A stretch of DNA of 64,000 bases from Oceanicola granulosus HTCC2516. Lineage in GTDB: Bacteria > Pseudomonadota > Alphaproteobacteria > Rhodobacterales > Rhodobacteraceae. Of the stretch, positions 1 to 8,238 are shown one piece after another (position 1 is the stretch's first letter; each line of letters opens with the position of its first letter). The notes beneath the pieces are model-generated. The model was given only the letters and a program-made list of their open reading frames with translations. It was not told where the DNA came from and ran no database searches. The DNA is taken from assembly GCF_000153305.1 (NCBI RefSeq), contig NZ_CH724107.1, positions 1,423,482 through 1,487,481 on the forward strand, read 5' to 3'. The position numbers were made by a program, and so were the translations under genes.

Positions 1-215
1 CGGTGATGAGCCAGTCGGTCATCGAGCCGCTGGTGATCGAGCGCGGCGACGCGGTCTCGATCCGCTATTCCGATGGCGCGCTCGAGCTGACCGCGCCGGG
101 GCGCGCGATGGCCGGGGCGCATCGCGGACAGGACGTGCGCGTGGTCAATCTCGCGAGCAACCGGCTCGTCACCGGCATCGCCGCCCGCGACGGCATTGTG
201 GAGGTTCTGCGTTGA
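1..215 (+). CDS. flgA: Flagellar P-ring assembly chaperone FlgA, C-terminal part
   Basis: Last 71 or so codons of FlgA, the periplasmic protein needed to assemble the flagellar P ring; the 5' part lies before the window. The fragment shows the family's typical end: a beta-rich stretch with GQDVRVVNLASNRLVTG and a terminal VEVL. Its stop codon (213-215) overlaps the TTG start of flgH, so the two genes are translationally coupled. Only the absence of the N-terminal half limits certainty. Confidence 0.85.
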   Translation, partial: VMSQSVIEPLVIERGDAVSIRYSDGALELTAPGRAMAGAHRGQDVRVVNLASNRLVTGIAARDGIVEVLR

Positions 216-964
216 AGCATCTCGTCACGGCGCTCGCCGCCACCGCCCTCGTCGCCGGCTGCGCCAGCGCGCCCGCCTTCAACCGCGAGCCCGCCGTCTC
301 CAACCTCGACCTGACGCGCCAGACGATGCCCGAGGTCGCCAGCGTGCAGGTCCCCCTGCCCGTCCCGCAGCCCGTGCCGGTCCCGACCCGCGCCGAATCG
401 GCCTCGCTCTGGGCGCCCGGCGCGCGCGGCTTCTTCGGCGACCAGCGCGCGACGGCGGTGGGCGACATCCTCACGATCGACATCGAGATCGACGACGAGG
501 CCAGCCTCGCCAACGCCAGCAGCCGCGAGCGCGACGGCGAGGGCTCCGTCGCCATGCCCACGGCCCTCGGCTACGAGAACCACCTCGCCAACGTCATTCC
601 GGGCATCTCGCAGGACGAGCTCTCCGACCCGCTGATCGGGCTGCGCTCGGAGACCAACGCCAGCGGCTCGGGCACCATCCGGCGCAACGAGTCGATCAAG
701 CTCAAGGTCGCCGCGATGGTCATCCAGCTCCTGCCCAACGGCAACATGGTGGTCGCCGGCCGGCAGGAGGTGAAGGTCAACGACGAGCTGCGCGAGCTGC
801 GCGTCGCCGGCATCATCCGGCCGCAGGACATCCAGATGAACAACACCGTCCCTTACGACAAGATCGCCGAGGCGCGCATCTCCTACGGCGGCGAGGGCTC
901 GCTGTCGCGCACCCAGACGCGCGGCTACGGCGAGGACGTGATGGATATCGTCCTGCCCTACTGA
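212..964 (+). CDS. flgH: Flagellar L-ring lipoprotein FlgH
   Basis: 250 aa outer-membrane lipoprotein that forms the L ring of the flagellar basal body. The N terminus is a lipoprotein signal with lipobox LVAGC (Cys17). The rest has the FlgH pattern: SLWAPGARGFFGDQRA, then VGDILTIDIEIDDEA, a middle with SGSGTIRRNESI, and the C-terminal GGEGSLSRTQTRGYGEDVMD before a terminal tyrosine. The TTG start at 212 overlaps the flgA stop; no other start fits the lipobox spacing. Length is normal for the family. Confidence 0.95.
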   Translation: MKHLVTALAATALVAGCASAPAFNREPAVSNLDLTRQTMPEVASVQVPLPVPQPVPVPTRAESASLWAPGARGFFGDQRATAVGDILTIDIEIDDEASLANASSRERDGEGSVAMPTALGYENHLANVIPGISQDELSDPLIGLRSETNASGSGTIRRNESIKLKVAAMVIQLLPNGNMVVAGRQEVKVNDELRELRVAGIIRPQDIQMNNTVPYDKIAEARISYGGEGSLSRTQTRGYGEDVMDIVLPY

Positions 965-1049
965 TCCCCGCAAAGCGCCGCCCCCGCGCGGCAATCTCGC
1001 CACATTCCTCCTGCAGGTTCCTTGGGCCGATGCATGGGGGATTGCGCGC

Positions 1050-1613
1050 GTGATGAAGAAACTCCTGCCGTTCGTGGTGGCTCCGCTGACCTTCGCGGCC
1101 GTGGGCTATGCCGCCGGGTCGACACTCGTCCCCGAGGCCTCGCTCGCCGCCGAAGAGGCCCACGCCACACCCGCCGCCGCACCCGGCGACGAGGCGGTCG
1201 ACGAGGCTTCTGCCGACGGCCACACCACCCCCGACGGCCCGGCCGGCGACGCCTACGACACCCAGGCCGAGGCCCCCGGGCAGGACGAGCACGTGCCGGT
1301 CCTGCGGCTCGGCCGGATCACCGTCCCGATCCAGCAGCCGCGCACGATCACCTACATCGTGCTCGACCTCGCCCTCGCCTTTGAAAGCCAGTCGCTCGCC
1401 GATTCCTACCGCGCCGACGGGGCCTTCACCGCCCTGCGCGACGCCAGCCTGTCGGCCATCCACCGCGCCGCCGAGCGGCAGTTGATGCAGGGCGCGACCG
1501 TCGATTCCGAGCGGCTGTCGTCATTCGTGACGCAGGAGGTGGCCGCGGCCTTCCCCGACGTGCAGGACGTGCTGTTCCTGACCCTCTACAAGCAGGCCGT
1601 GCCACGCACCTAG
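1050..1613 (+). CDS. FliL-like flagellar basal-body-associated membrane protein
   Basis: 187 aa, bitopic: one N-terminal membrane segment (about residues 6-24), then a low-complexity Ala/Asp/Glu/Pro linker (about 30-85), then a folded C-terminal domain. The C-terminal pattern of a strand (ITYIVLDLALAF), a helix with LRDASLSAI, and a final VQDVLFLTLYKQ resembles FliL, the stator-associated protein. It lies 85 bp after flgH and converges on flgD with a 4-bp overlap. Start is GTG 1050 or ATG 1053. It could instead be a MotF-type rotation protein known from Rhodobacter; sequence alone does not decide. Confidence 0.6.
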   Translation: MMKKLLPFVVAPLTFAAVGYAAGSTLVPEASLAAEEAHATPAAAPGDEAVDEASADGHTTPDGPAGDAYDTQAEAPGQDEHVPVLRLGRITVPIQQPRTITYIVLDLALAFESQSLADSYRADGAFTALRDASLSAIHRAAERQLMQGATVDSERLSSFVTQEVAAAFPDVQDVLFLTLYKQAVPRT

Positions 1614-2278
1614 CCGCCGACGCCCGCCAGCGTCACCGCGAGGACCTCCTCGCCGTTCTCCATCGTCAGCATGCTGCCGTCCGGCCCGAACTCGAGCGCG
1701 CGGGCGACGGAGGAGGCGTAGCCGCTGTAGCCGATCTGCTCGCCGTCGGCGTCGACGGCGCGGATCTCGGCGGTGAAGGTACCGTCCGGCACCGGCAGGC
1801 CCTGCGAGTCGCGCCCGTCCCACGTCACCGCGTGGCGCTCGCCCGGCGTGACGGCCAGCCCGCCGATCTCGCGCAGCACCTGCCCGTCGGCGCCGGTGAT
1901 GACGAGCTTGGCCGACGCGGCCTCGGCATCGAGGCTGTAGAGGTAGTCGGCGCTGCCCCCGGCGAGGCTGATGCGGTCGCTGGCGTAGGTGACGGGCTTA
2001 CCGATCAGCTGCACCTCGGCCATCGAGCCGAACGACTGCACCCCGGCCAGCAGCTCGCGCAGGTGGCCGTTCGACTGCACCGTCTGCTCCACCTGCGACA
2101 GCTGCGCGAGCTGGGTGACGAAGGTCGAGCTGTCCATCGGCGCGAGCGGGTCCTGGTTGGTCACCTGCGCGGTCAGCATCTTGAGGAAGTTCTGGTAGTT
2201 GCTGTCCATCGCGGCGTTGCTGCCGGTGGTCGCGGTCTGGGTGGCGGAGGCTGCCGGGGTGATGCCGGTGAGGGCCAT
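1610..2278 (-). CDS. flgD: Flagellar hook-capping protein FlgD
   Basis: 222 aa scaffold that caps the growing hook. The N-terminal signature YQNFLKMLTAQVTNQDPLAP and then STFVTQLAQLSQVEQ is diagnostic of FlgD. The middle and C-terminal part has the FlgD Ig-like/Tudor layout, with an internal HAVTWDGRDSQGLPVPDGTF motif. It is the last gene of the minus-strand run sigma-fliK-flgD, 10 bp after the fliK stop, which fits hook-length control and hook capping being made together. Confidence 0.95.
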   Translation of the reverse strand: MALTGITPAASATQTATTGSNAAMDSNYQNFLKMLTAQVTNQDPLAPMDSSTFVTQLAQLSQVEQTVQSNGHLRELLAGVQSFGSMAEVQLIGKPVTYASDRISLAGGSADYLYSLDAEAASAKLVITGADGQVLREIGGLAVTPGERHAVTWDGRDSQGLPVPDGTFTAEIRAVDADGEQIGYSGYASSVARALEFGPDGSMLTMENGEEVLAVTLAGVGG

Positions 2279-2288
2279 GGGCGTGTCC

Positions 2289-3704
2289 TTACGTGATGAT
2301 GTCGACGCGCCCGTCGCCGAGGATCGGCCGGTCGTCGCTCTGCTGGTCGGGCTCGGGGTCGCCGCTGGCGGCGAGGGCGGTCTCGGGCGCGTCCTGCTGC
2401 TGTCGCTGGCCGCCGCGCTCGAAGGTGCCGAATTCGAGGTCTCCCGCGCCGAGATCGCTGCCGGCGGCGCCGAGAAGGCCGAGGAGCGTGTCGCGGTCGG
2501 TGCGCAGCGCTTGCAGGACGCCGGGATTCTCGACCTTCATCACCACCCGCAGCGCACCCTCCTCGGTGCGCATCAGCTCGACCTCGATCTGGCCGAGCCC
2601 GTCGGGGCGCAGCTGCACCACCGTCCGGCCCTCGCCGACGCCGACCTGCTGGATCTGCGCCGCGATCTTGCGCGTGAAGGGCGCGGCCTCCGGCGGCGCG
2701 GGCGGCGCGGCGGGCGTGGCCGCGGCGGGGGCGGCGGGGCGCGGGGCGCTTTCGGTGGCCGGGAGCGCGGCGGGCTCGGCGGCGGCCTCGGGCGCGGCGT
2801 TGGCGAGCGCGGTGACGGCGATCTCCACCAGTCGCGGCCCGGCGGGCAGTTTCGGTGCGGCCTTCAGGTCGGGCGCGGCGAGCGCCTGGGAGACCTCGAT
2901 CCTCTGCGTCGCGGCGGGCGTCGTGGGCTGCTCGGGCGCGCCGGGCGGGCGGACCTCCCCGACGGCCGGGCTCAACCGGATCGCCTCATTGCTCGGCGCC
3001 GTCCGCGTCATGAGAGCCTGCTCCGGCACGGCGTCTTGGCGGCCCTGACCGGGCGCGGCGAGGGGCTGGGCCGTCTCGCCTGCTGGCGGCGCCGGGGCGG
3101 TTTCGGGCTCTTGCTGCAGCACACTTGAGGCGGGGATATCGGTCGCCACCGGCTGAACCGCCTCGGCTCTCGGGGGTGCGGCGCGCGCCACGGCCTGCTC
3201 CGGTGCGGCCCGCGCCATGGTCTGCTCCGGTGCGGCCCGCGCCATGGTCTGCTCCGGTGCGGCGAGCGCGCGGACCTGCTCGAACAGGTCCGGCAGCGTC
3301 GGCGCACTCTCGGCGCTGCCGGGTTCCAGTGCCCCGGCCAGCGCCGCCCGCACCTGACCCAGCAGCCCGGCGCCGGTCTCGGTGTCGAACGCGGCGATCA
3401 GCCCCGCGAGCGCCTCGAGGCCCTCGGCCAGCACCGCCTCCGCCTGCTCGGGCGTCACCGCCGCCGCGAGATCGTCCGACAGGCCCGTCTCCAGCGCCTC
3501 GAGCGCCGCGAACAGCTCCGCCACCGGCTCCTCGGCGGACACCTCCGCCGGGGCCTGTGCCTGCCCCTGACCCTGCCCCGCCAGCGCCTGCATCACCTGC
3601 TGCAGCGCCTCGGCGAAACCGGCCACCGCCGGCGCCTGCCCGGCGGCCACCGGCGGGACGGCACCGGAGGAGACGGACGGCGAGAGAAGCGCGACGAGGT
3701 TCAT
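2289..3704 (-). CDS. fliK: Flagellar hook-length control protein FliK
   Basis: 471 aa from the ATG at 3704, which overlaps the sigma-factor stop (ATGA); the open frame runs further upstream but that part is a shadow of the sigma gene. The first two thirds are low-complexity Ala/Pro/Glu with three tandem 9-residue repeats (AAPEQTMAR type). The conserved C-terminal FliK domain (about 370-460) has the globular pattern TVVQLRPDGLGQIEVELMR followed by a helix that acts on the export gate. FliK measures hook length and switches export specificity. Placement next to flgD supports the call. Confidence 0.85.
   Translation of the reverse strand: MNLVALLSPSVSSGAVPPVAAGQAPAVAGFAEALQQVMQALAGQGQGQAQAPAEVSAEEPVAELFAALEALETGLSDDLAAAVTPEQAEAVLAEGLEALAGLIAAFDTETGAGLLGQVRAALAGALEPGSAESAPTLPDLFEQVRALAAPEQTMARAAPEQTMARAAPEQAVARAAPPRAEAVQPVATDIPASSVLQQEPETAPAPPAGETAQPLAAPGQGRQDAVPEQALMTRTAPSNEAIRLSPAVGEVRPPGAPEQPTTPAATQRIEVSQALAAPDLKAAPKLPAGPRLVEIAVTALANAAPEAAAEPAALPATESAPRPAAPAAATPAAPPAPPEAAPFTRKIAAQIQQVGVGEGRTVVQLRPDGLGQIEVELMRTEEGALRVVMKVENPGVLQALRTDRDTLLGLLGAAGSDLGAGDLEFGTFERGGQRQQQDAPETALAASGDPEPDQQSDDRPILGDGRVDIIT
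3175..3255 (-). repeat. Three tandem 27-bp repeats inside fliK
   Basis: Three head-to-tail copies of a 27-bp unit (3175-3201, 3202-3228, 3229-3255); the last two are identical and the first differs at a few positions. Each copy encodes nine residues of the AAPEQTMAR type in the FliK linker. The unit is in frame, so gain or loss would change linker length without breaking the protein. Confidence 0.9.
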
Positions 3705-4426
3705 GTGAGCATCCCCTTGGAGAACCCGCCCTCGATCAGCCGCTGGCGCAGCCGGCCCATGGCGCGTGTTTCGATCTGGCGCAGCCGCGTCGGGCTCATC
3801 GACAGCTCCGCCGCGAGCGCGTCGACCGGCGCGGGGCGGTCGCTCAGCTTGCGCCGGGCGAGGATGGTGCGCTCCGTCTCCGACAGGCTCGCGAGCGCCG
3901 CGTGCAGCAGCCGCGCGGCGGCGTCGCGGCTCGAGTCGCGGATGATGCGGTCCTCGGGGGTCGGCTCGGGGCAGGCGAGCCGGTCGGACATGTCGTCCTC
4001 CTCCGACGCCCGCGCCCCGCCGTCGAGCGCGACCACGTTGCGCTGCGCCAGCGCCTCGCCCGCGCGCCGCGCCTCGGCCAGCGCCTTGACCGGCACGTCG
4101 ATGACCGCGCTGATCCGCCCGTAGGCCTCCGCCATCGCCGTCCTCAGCCACCAGGCGGCGTAGGTCGAGAAGCGCACCTCCCGGGTCAGGTCGAACCGCT
4201 CGGCGGCGCGCATCAGGGCGATCATCCCCTCGGCCACGAGATCCTCGATGTAGGAGGGGTTGTCGGTCCAGCGGGTCGCCTGGGCGTAGGCCTGCCGCGC
4301 GTGCGAGCGCAGCAGCAGCTCGAGCGACGCCCGGTCGCCCTCGCCCTGCCATTTCTCGATCGCCTGTCGCTCCTGGTCGAGGCCGAGGAGCGGCTCCTTG
4401 AGAGCTTCGGCGTAGCTGTAGCCCAT
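3701..4426 (-). CDS. RpoH-like sigma-70 family factor in the flagellar locus
   Basis: 241 aa alternative sigma factor of the RpoH (sigma-32) type. Region 2 is clear (YIEDLVAEGMIALMRAAERF, then RFSTYAAWWLRTAMAEA) and region 4 has a helix-turn-helix (LSETERTILARR, then LSMSPTRLRQIETRAMGRLR). It is the first gene of the run with fliK and flgD, and its stop overlaps fliK's start. Its position suggests a role in flagellar or stress-linked expression, but the target promoters cannot be read from here. No Shine-Dalgarno precedes the ATG: a long perfect hairpin sits there instead (4435-4469). Confidence 0.85.
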   Translation of the reverse strand: MGYSYAEALKEPLLGLDQERQAIEKWQGEGDRASLELLLRSHARQAYAQATRWTDNPSYIEDLVAEGMIALMRAAERFDLTREVRFSTYAAWWLRTAMAEAYGRISAVIDVPVKALAEARRAGEALAQRNVVALDGGARASEEDDMSDRLACPEPTPEDRIIRDSSRDAAARLLHAALASLSETERTILARRKLSDRPAPVDALAAELSMSPTRLRQIETRAMGRLRQRLIEGGFSKGMLT

Positions 4427-4434
4427 GTTTTGGC

Positions 4435-4469
4435 GCTTATCTATTCTTGCTCAACAAGAATAGATAAGC
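4435..4469 (-). promoter_or_regulatory. Perfect 15-bp inverted repeat just upstream of the sigma gene
   Basis: Arms 4435-4449 and 4455-4469 are perfect reverse complements, with a 5-nt loop at 4450-4454. The arms are AT-rich, unlike the surrounding DNA. The stem ends 8 nt before the sigma ATG at 4426, where a ribosome-binding site would be expected. It may be an operator palindrome, an mRNA hairpin controlling translation of the sigma gene, or a terminator for the gene ending at 4512; no U-tract follows on the minus strand. Confidence 0.8.
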
Positions 4470-4511
4470 ACATCTGCACGAGTCGGGGAACGCTCCTGCG
4501 GTTAAGGAACC

Positions 4512-5270
4512 TTAACGGTCGCGGCTGAGCACCTGTGCCGCCCGCCGCTCCTCGCGCGCGAGGTGGGCGGTGACGGCGCCTTCGGCCTCCTCGAGCCACG
4601 CATCGTGCGCCCGCAGGCCGCCCGAGAAGCACATCAGCGACGCCGGCACCGCGCGCGGCGGCACGAAGCCCGCGTCGCACGAGGCGAGGTAGGCGTGCAG
4701 CCGGCTGTCGGAGAGGAAATCGGGGCTGACGAACATGCCGCTCGTCTCCGTCCGGCTCGAGCGGGCGCCCGACCAGTAGGCGCCGAGCGACGCGCCGAGC
4801 CCGGCCCGGAAGCGCTCCGGCGACAGGCCGAGGTGGCGGAACTCGGTGCCTTCGGCGAGCCGCGCGTAAGAGGCCGCCATCGCGAACAGCGCCCGCGTCT
4901 CCACGTCGAGCGCGAAGCCGCCGCGTTCGACCACGCCGACCAGCGCCTCGCCGACCACGGACCCGATCCGGTAGGAGACGGCCTCGGGCGCCGCGTCCCA
5001 GGCGCCTGCCGCCTGGATCACCACGAGCGAGCCGTAGGGAACGTCGATGTCGAGTTCTTCCGCCAGAACGTCGCCGAGCGGCAGCGCCGGCATCAGTTCG
5101 GTCTCGTCACCCAGCACGAGGGTGCGCTCGATGCCGTGACTGGCCTCGAGCATGATGGTGCTGACCGGCAACAGCCGGTGCAGGAGGTCTTGTGCCTTGG
5201 TGGTTGCGGGGGATCTGGAAGGGGCGAACGCGCCCTGCCAGACAAGCTCCATAAGGGTCCTGTCTCTCAT
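4512..5270 (-). CDS. Uncharacterised 252 aa protein in the flagellar locus
   Basis: I do not recognise a family. The protein is soluble with no signal peptide or membrane segment. It is acidic and Ala/Leu-rich, with a mid part LDVETRALFAMAASYARLAEG that looks helical and an N-terminal part MLEASHGIERTLVLGDETEL. It ends with a charged helix. It lies between motB and the sigma gene, on the same strand, and an 85-bp gap separates it from the sigma start. A short inverted repeat (gttaagg/ccttaac, about 4501-4516) overlaps its stop. Its codon use matches its neighbours. A flagellum-linked role is inferred only from location. Confidence 0.7.
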   Translation of the reverse strand: MRDRTLMELVWQGAFAPSRSPATTKAQDLLHRLLPVSTIMLEASHGIERTLVLGDETELMPALPLGDVLAEELDIDVPYGSLVVIQAAGAWDAAPEAVSYRIGSVVGEALVGVVERGGFALDVETRALFAMAASYARLAEGTEFRHLGLSPERFRAGLGASLGAYWSGARSSRTETSGMFVSPDFLSDSRLHAYLASCDAGFVPPRAVPASLMCFSGGLRAHDAWLEEAEGAVTAHLAREERRAAQVLSRDR

Positions 5271-5405
5271 GATTTTGCGGCTTTCTGCCTACTGCCTCAG
5301 ATTTATTATTACCCAGAGGCTATTGCGGGCTGAAGCTCATGTGAAGACAAATTCGTTAAGACTTCCGAAACCGTTGCAGCGAGGTGTCGCTGCGGCAGTT
5401 CCGCG

Positions 5406-6443
5406 TCACTCGCCGGCAGGTGCGGCGGGGTACTGCATCAACACCTCGATGCGGCGGTTCTCCGGGGCGTCGGGAATGTCGGGAACGCGCAGCTCCGTCG
5501 CCGCGAGCCCGCTGATCTCGACGATCCGCGCCGCGTCGACCCCGGCCGCGATGAGCGTGCGGCGCGCGGCGTTGGCGCGGTCGGCGGAGAGTTCCCAGTT
5601 GCTGTAGCCGTCGCGGGCGCCCGAGAAGGGGACGGAGTCGGTGTGGCCGGTGATCGCCACCGGGTAAGGCAGGCCCCGGATCGTCTCGCCGACGACGCCG
5701 ATCAGCTCGCGGGTCGACTCCTCGATCTCGGCGCTGCCCGAGCGGAACATCGCGACGCCCTCGTGATCGACGATCTGGAAGCGCAGGCCCAGGTCGGTCG
5801 CGTCGACGAGCAGGTTCTCGGCGAAGGTCGCCAGCTCCGGGTCCTCCGCGATCCGCTCCTCGACCTCGCCGCGCAGCACCTCGAGCGCCGCCGCGCGCTG
5901 CTCGGCCAGCTCGGCGGCCGCCAGCGCGGCCTCGCTCGCGGCGGTGCCGGCCTCACCCTCGGACGCCTCGGGCGCGCTGCCGGCACCGTCGAGCGGCGTC
6001 GTCTCGCCATCCACCACCTCGCCGGCGGCGGCGTGCAGGCGGGCGAAGGGATCGTCGCCGAGATCCTCGACCGGCACGTACTCCACGATCACCGAGGGCG
6101 CCTCGGGCGTGCGGTTGGCGCTGATCTCGAGCGGGTTCTCCTGGCCGAAGCTCGGCAGCTCGGGCACCACCCCGCCGCCACGGGTGCCCTGCCCCTCCAC
6201 GGCCTCGCCGTCGAGCAGGCCGCTGCCGGCGCCGTCGGCCGTCACGAGGCTGGGGGTGAAGTAGTCGGCGATGCCGCGCAGCTTCTCCTCGTCGGAGGCC
6301 GCGATGATCCACATCAGCAGGAAGAACGCCATCATCGCCGTCATGAAGTCGGCATAGGCCACCTTCCAGCCACCGCCGTGGTGGCCGTCATGGGCGTCCT
6401 CGGTCATGCGCCGGATGATGATCGGTTGCTTCTCGCTCGACAC
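5406..6443 (-). CDS. motB: Flagellar motor stator protein MotB
   Basis: 345 aa. One N-terminal membrane segment carries the proton-channel aspartate in KVAYADFMTAMMAFFLLMW (Asp at about 31). After a long Ala/Glu linker (about 80-210) comes an OmpA-type peptidoglycan-binding domain: ITGHTDSVPF, SNWELSADRANAARRTL and ENRRIEVLM. GTG start at 6443, preceded by AGGA. MotB anchors the stator to the cell wall and works with MotA, encoded 2 kb away on the other strand. Confidence 0.95.
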   Translation of the reverse strand: MSSEKQPIIIRRMTEDAHDGHHGGGWKVAYADFMTAMMAFFLLMWIIAASDEEKLRGIADYFTPSLVTADGAGSGLLDGEAVEGQGTRGGGVVPELPSFGQENPLEISANRTPEAPSVIVEYVPVEDLGDDPFARLHAAAGEVVDGETTPLDGAGSAPEASEGEAGTAASEAALAAAELAEQRAAALEVLRGEVEERIAEDPELATFAENLLVDATDLGLRFQIVDHEGVAMFRSGSAEIEESTRELIGVVGETIRGLPYPVAITGHTDSVPFSGARDGYSNWELSADRANAARRTLIAAGVDAARIVEISGLAATELRVPDIPDAPENRRIEVLMQYPAAPAGE

Positions 6444-6466
6444 CGGTTCCTGCCCCTATCGTCCGC

Positions 6467-6913
6467 TCAGGCGAGCTTTTCGGCGTCGGCCGGCTTCTGG
6501 ACGGCGCTGCGGTCGTACTTGCCGAAGCCCGCGCCCTTAGCGTAGCTCGCCTTCTGGCGGCTGTAGTTCGGCGCGACGAGCGGCATCTCCTCGGGGAGGC
6601 CGAAGCGGCGGCGGTATTGCTGCTCGGTGAGGCCGTGCTCGGCGCCCAGGTGACGCTTGAGCATCTTGAAGCCGCGCCCGCAGCACAGGCAGTAGACCTT
6701 GTCGGGCGTCACCGCCTGCTCGATCGGCAGCGCCGGCTCGGCGGCGGCCTCGGGCGCCGGGGCGGCGGCGCGCGCGACGGCGGTCTCGCCGCCGACTTCA
6801 CGGCGCAGCTTGCTGTAGAGTTCGACGATGGCGTCGGGTTCGACATCGGGCCGTGCGGCGAAGGCCGACACGATACTGAGGATCACGTCGTCCTCGTGGT
6901 CATCCTTGGTCAT
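6467..6913 (-). CDS. MucR/Ros-family zinc-finger transcriptional regulator
   Basis: About 148 aa from ATG 6913 (in-frame ATGs at 6937 and 6946 are possible earlier starts). The C-terminal half has the prokaryotic C2H2-like finger of the Ros/MucR family: VYCLCCGRGFKMLKRHLGAE, followed by HGLTEQQYRRRFGLP and MVAPNYSR-type tail (here PLVAPNYSRQKASYA). The N-terminal half is the helical oligomerisation region (VILSIVSAFAARPDVEPDAI). MucR proteins are global regulators of motility, exopolysaccharide and cell cycle in alphaproteobacteria, so a place beside mot genes fits. It ends 23 bp before motB begins. Confidence 0.9.
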   Translation of the reverse strand: MTKDDHEDDVILSIVSAFAARPDVEPDAIVELYSKLRREVGGETAVARAAAPAPEAAAEPALPIEQAVTPDKVYCLCCGRGFKMLKRHLGAEHGLTEQQYRRRFGLPEEMPLVAPNYSRQKASYAKGAGFGKYDRSAVQKPADAEKLA

Positions 6914-7157
6914 GTTGATCACTCTGCTTTCGTGCATTCTGCTCATGGCGTGAAGACGATAACCATGCGTCTTCCGCCAAGCTGATACGGCACCGCTCGC
7001 GGTACCGCGCTCATTCGACTTTCTGTCGATGGTCTTGCGGCCCGGCAGCGCCGGCCGCGTCTTGTCTGCTGATGCCCTGCCTCGATCGCTTGGGCTTTTC
7101 TTCTTGTTGTTACATCTAATACTTGGGCCGACAAGGTTAACAGAGGTTGAACACTCG

Positions 7158-8138
7158 TCATCGGACGATTTCCGCCACCATCGGCGGCGCCTCCCCGCCT
7201 GCCAGCCCCGCCTGCAGGGCCGCGCCGACGGCGATGGAGCACAGGAAGGTCGTGACCAGCAGCGCCAGGTTGCGTGCCGGCAGCGGCAGGCGGCGGCGCG
7301 CCGGCGGCGGCAGGGGGAGCGGGGCGCGGGCGGCTAGCGGGGTGATGTAGAGCCCCTCCGAGGTGAGCGCGCAGCGGCCGGTCCAGTCGTCGTCGCCGAT
7401 CATCTCGAGCAGGCAGCCGGGCAGCGCCTCGTCGGGGATCCAGAGGCAGAAGGCCTGCGGCGCCGCGCCGAGGTCGCCGTGGGCGTCGCGGGGGATGAAG
7501 AGGCATCCGAAATCCTGCCGCACCGACAGGCTGCCGGGCTCGACCACGTGCGGCGCCTGCTCGGCGAGCGGCCCGTGGCCGACGCTCAGTCCACCCTCGC
7601 CACGCTCGATGGCGACGTCGACCAGCAGCGCCTCGTCGTCCTCGCGGCGCACGGGCCGAAAGCCCTCGATCGGCCGCGGGGCGGGCTCGGGCGCGGCGTC
7701 CGTGGGGGCCGGCGCGGGGCCGACATCCAGGATCCAGCCCCCTGCCCCGGCTCCGGGCACGCCCTCGCGGGTCACCGCCTCGGGATCGAGTCCCTCCTCG
7801 CGCGCGAAGCCGAAGTTGATCGCGTAGTCGCGCGCGCGTTCGACGAGGCCGGGATGCTCGCGCACCAGCCGGTGCAGCTCCTGCTCCTCGGAGAACAGCA
7901 GCTTGCGCAGCGGCGCGGCCTTGGTCTCGTGGGTCGCCGCGAAGCCGCCGAGGGGCAGGCCGAGCCGATCGGCGGCCCGGCCCAGCACCTCGCCGGCCTC
8001 GCTGGCGTGGTAGATGAACGGCGCGCACAGGTGCCGGGAGACGCACAGCGCGACGTTCATCTCCTCCGGCCATCCCGCCACGAGCCCGCGCATCTCGGTC
8101 TCGTCGATCAGGTGGAGGAACGCTCCGAGGCGATTCAT
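7158..8138 (-). CDS. Uncharacterised 326 aa protein with C-terminal membrane segment
   Basis: Start ATG 8138 is chosen because aggaggg lies 8 nt upstream; the open frame continues further but would run into the motA promoter and gene. I do not recognise the family. Residues 1-150 are helical and soluble, the middle is a Pro/Ala-rich linker (PAPAPTDAAPEPAPRP), and a hydrophobic helix near the C terminus (LALLVTTFLCSIAVGAALQ) could anchor it in the membrane. It is divergent from motA with 100 bp between starts. A motility role is a guess from context. Confidence 0.7.
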   Translation of the reverse strand: MNRLGAFLHLIDETEMRGLVAGWPEEMNVALCVSRHLCAPFIYHASEAGEVLGRAADRLGLPLGGFAATHETKAAPLRKLLFSEEQELHRLVREHPGLVERARDYAINFGFAREEGLDPEAVTREGVPGAGAGGWILDVGPAPAPTDAAPEPAPRPIEGFRPVRREDDEALLVDVAIERGEGGLSVGHGPLAEQAPHVVEPGSLSVRQDFGCLFIPRDAHGDLGAAPQAFCLWIPDEALPGCLLEMIGDDDWTGRCALTSEGLYITPLAARAPLPLPPPARRRLPLPARNLALLVTTFLCSIAVGAALQAGLAGGEAPPMVAEIVR

Positions 8139-8238
8139 GCACAACCCTCCTCTGGCCACGAAACTATACTTGCCTTTCCTTGTCTCGATGTCAATAATCC
8201 CTTCGGAAGTCTGTCGGCAACAAGCAGAAAGCGGGCCC

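Noticed and set aside
3705..4352. N-terminal extension of FliK over the sigma gene
   Set aside because: The upstream part is the sigma gene read in another frame; the ATG at 3704 overlaps the sigma stop and gives a normal FliK.
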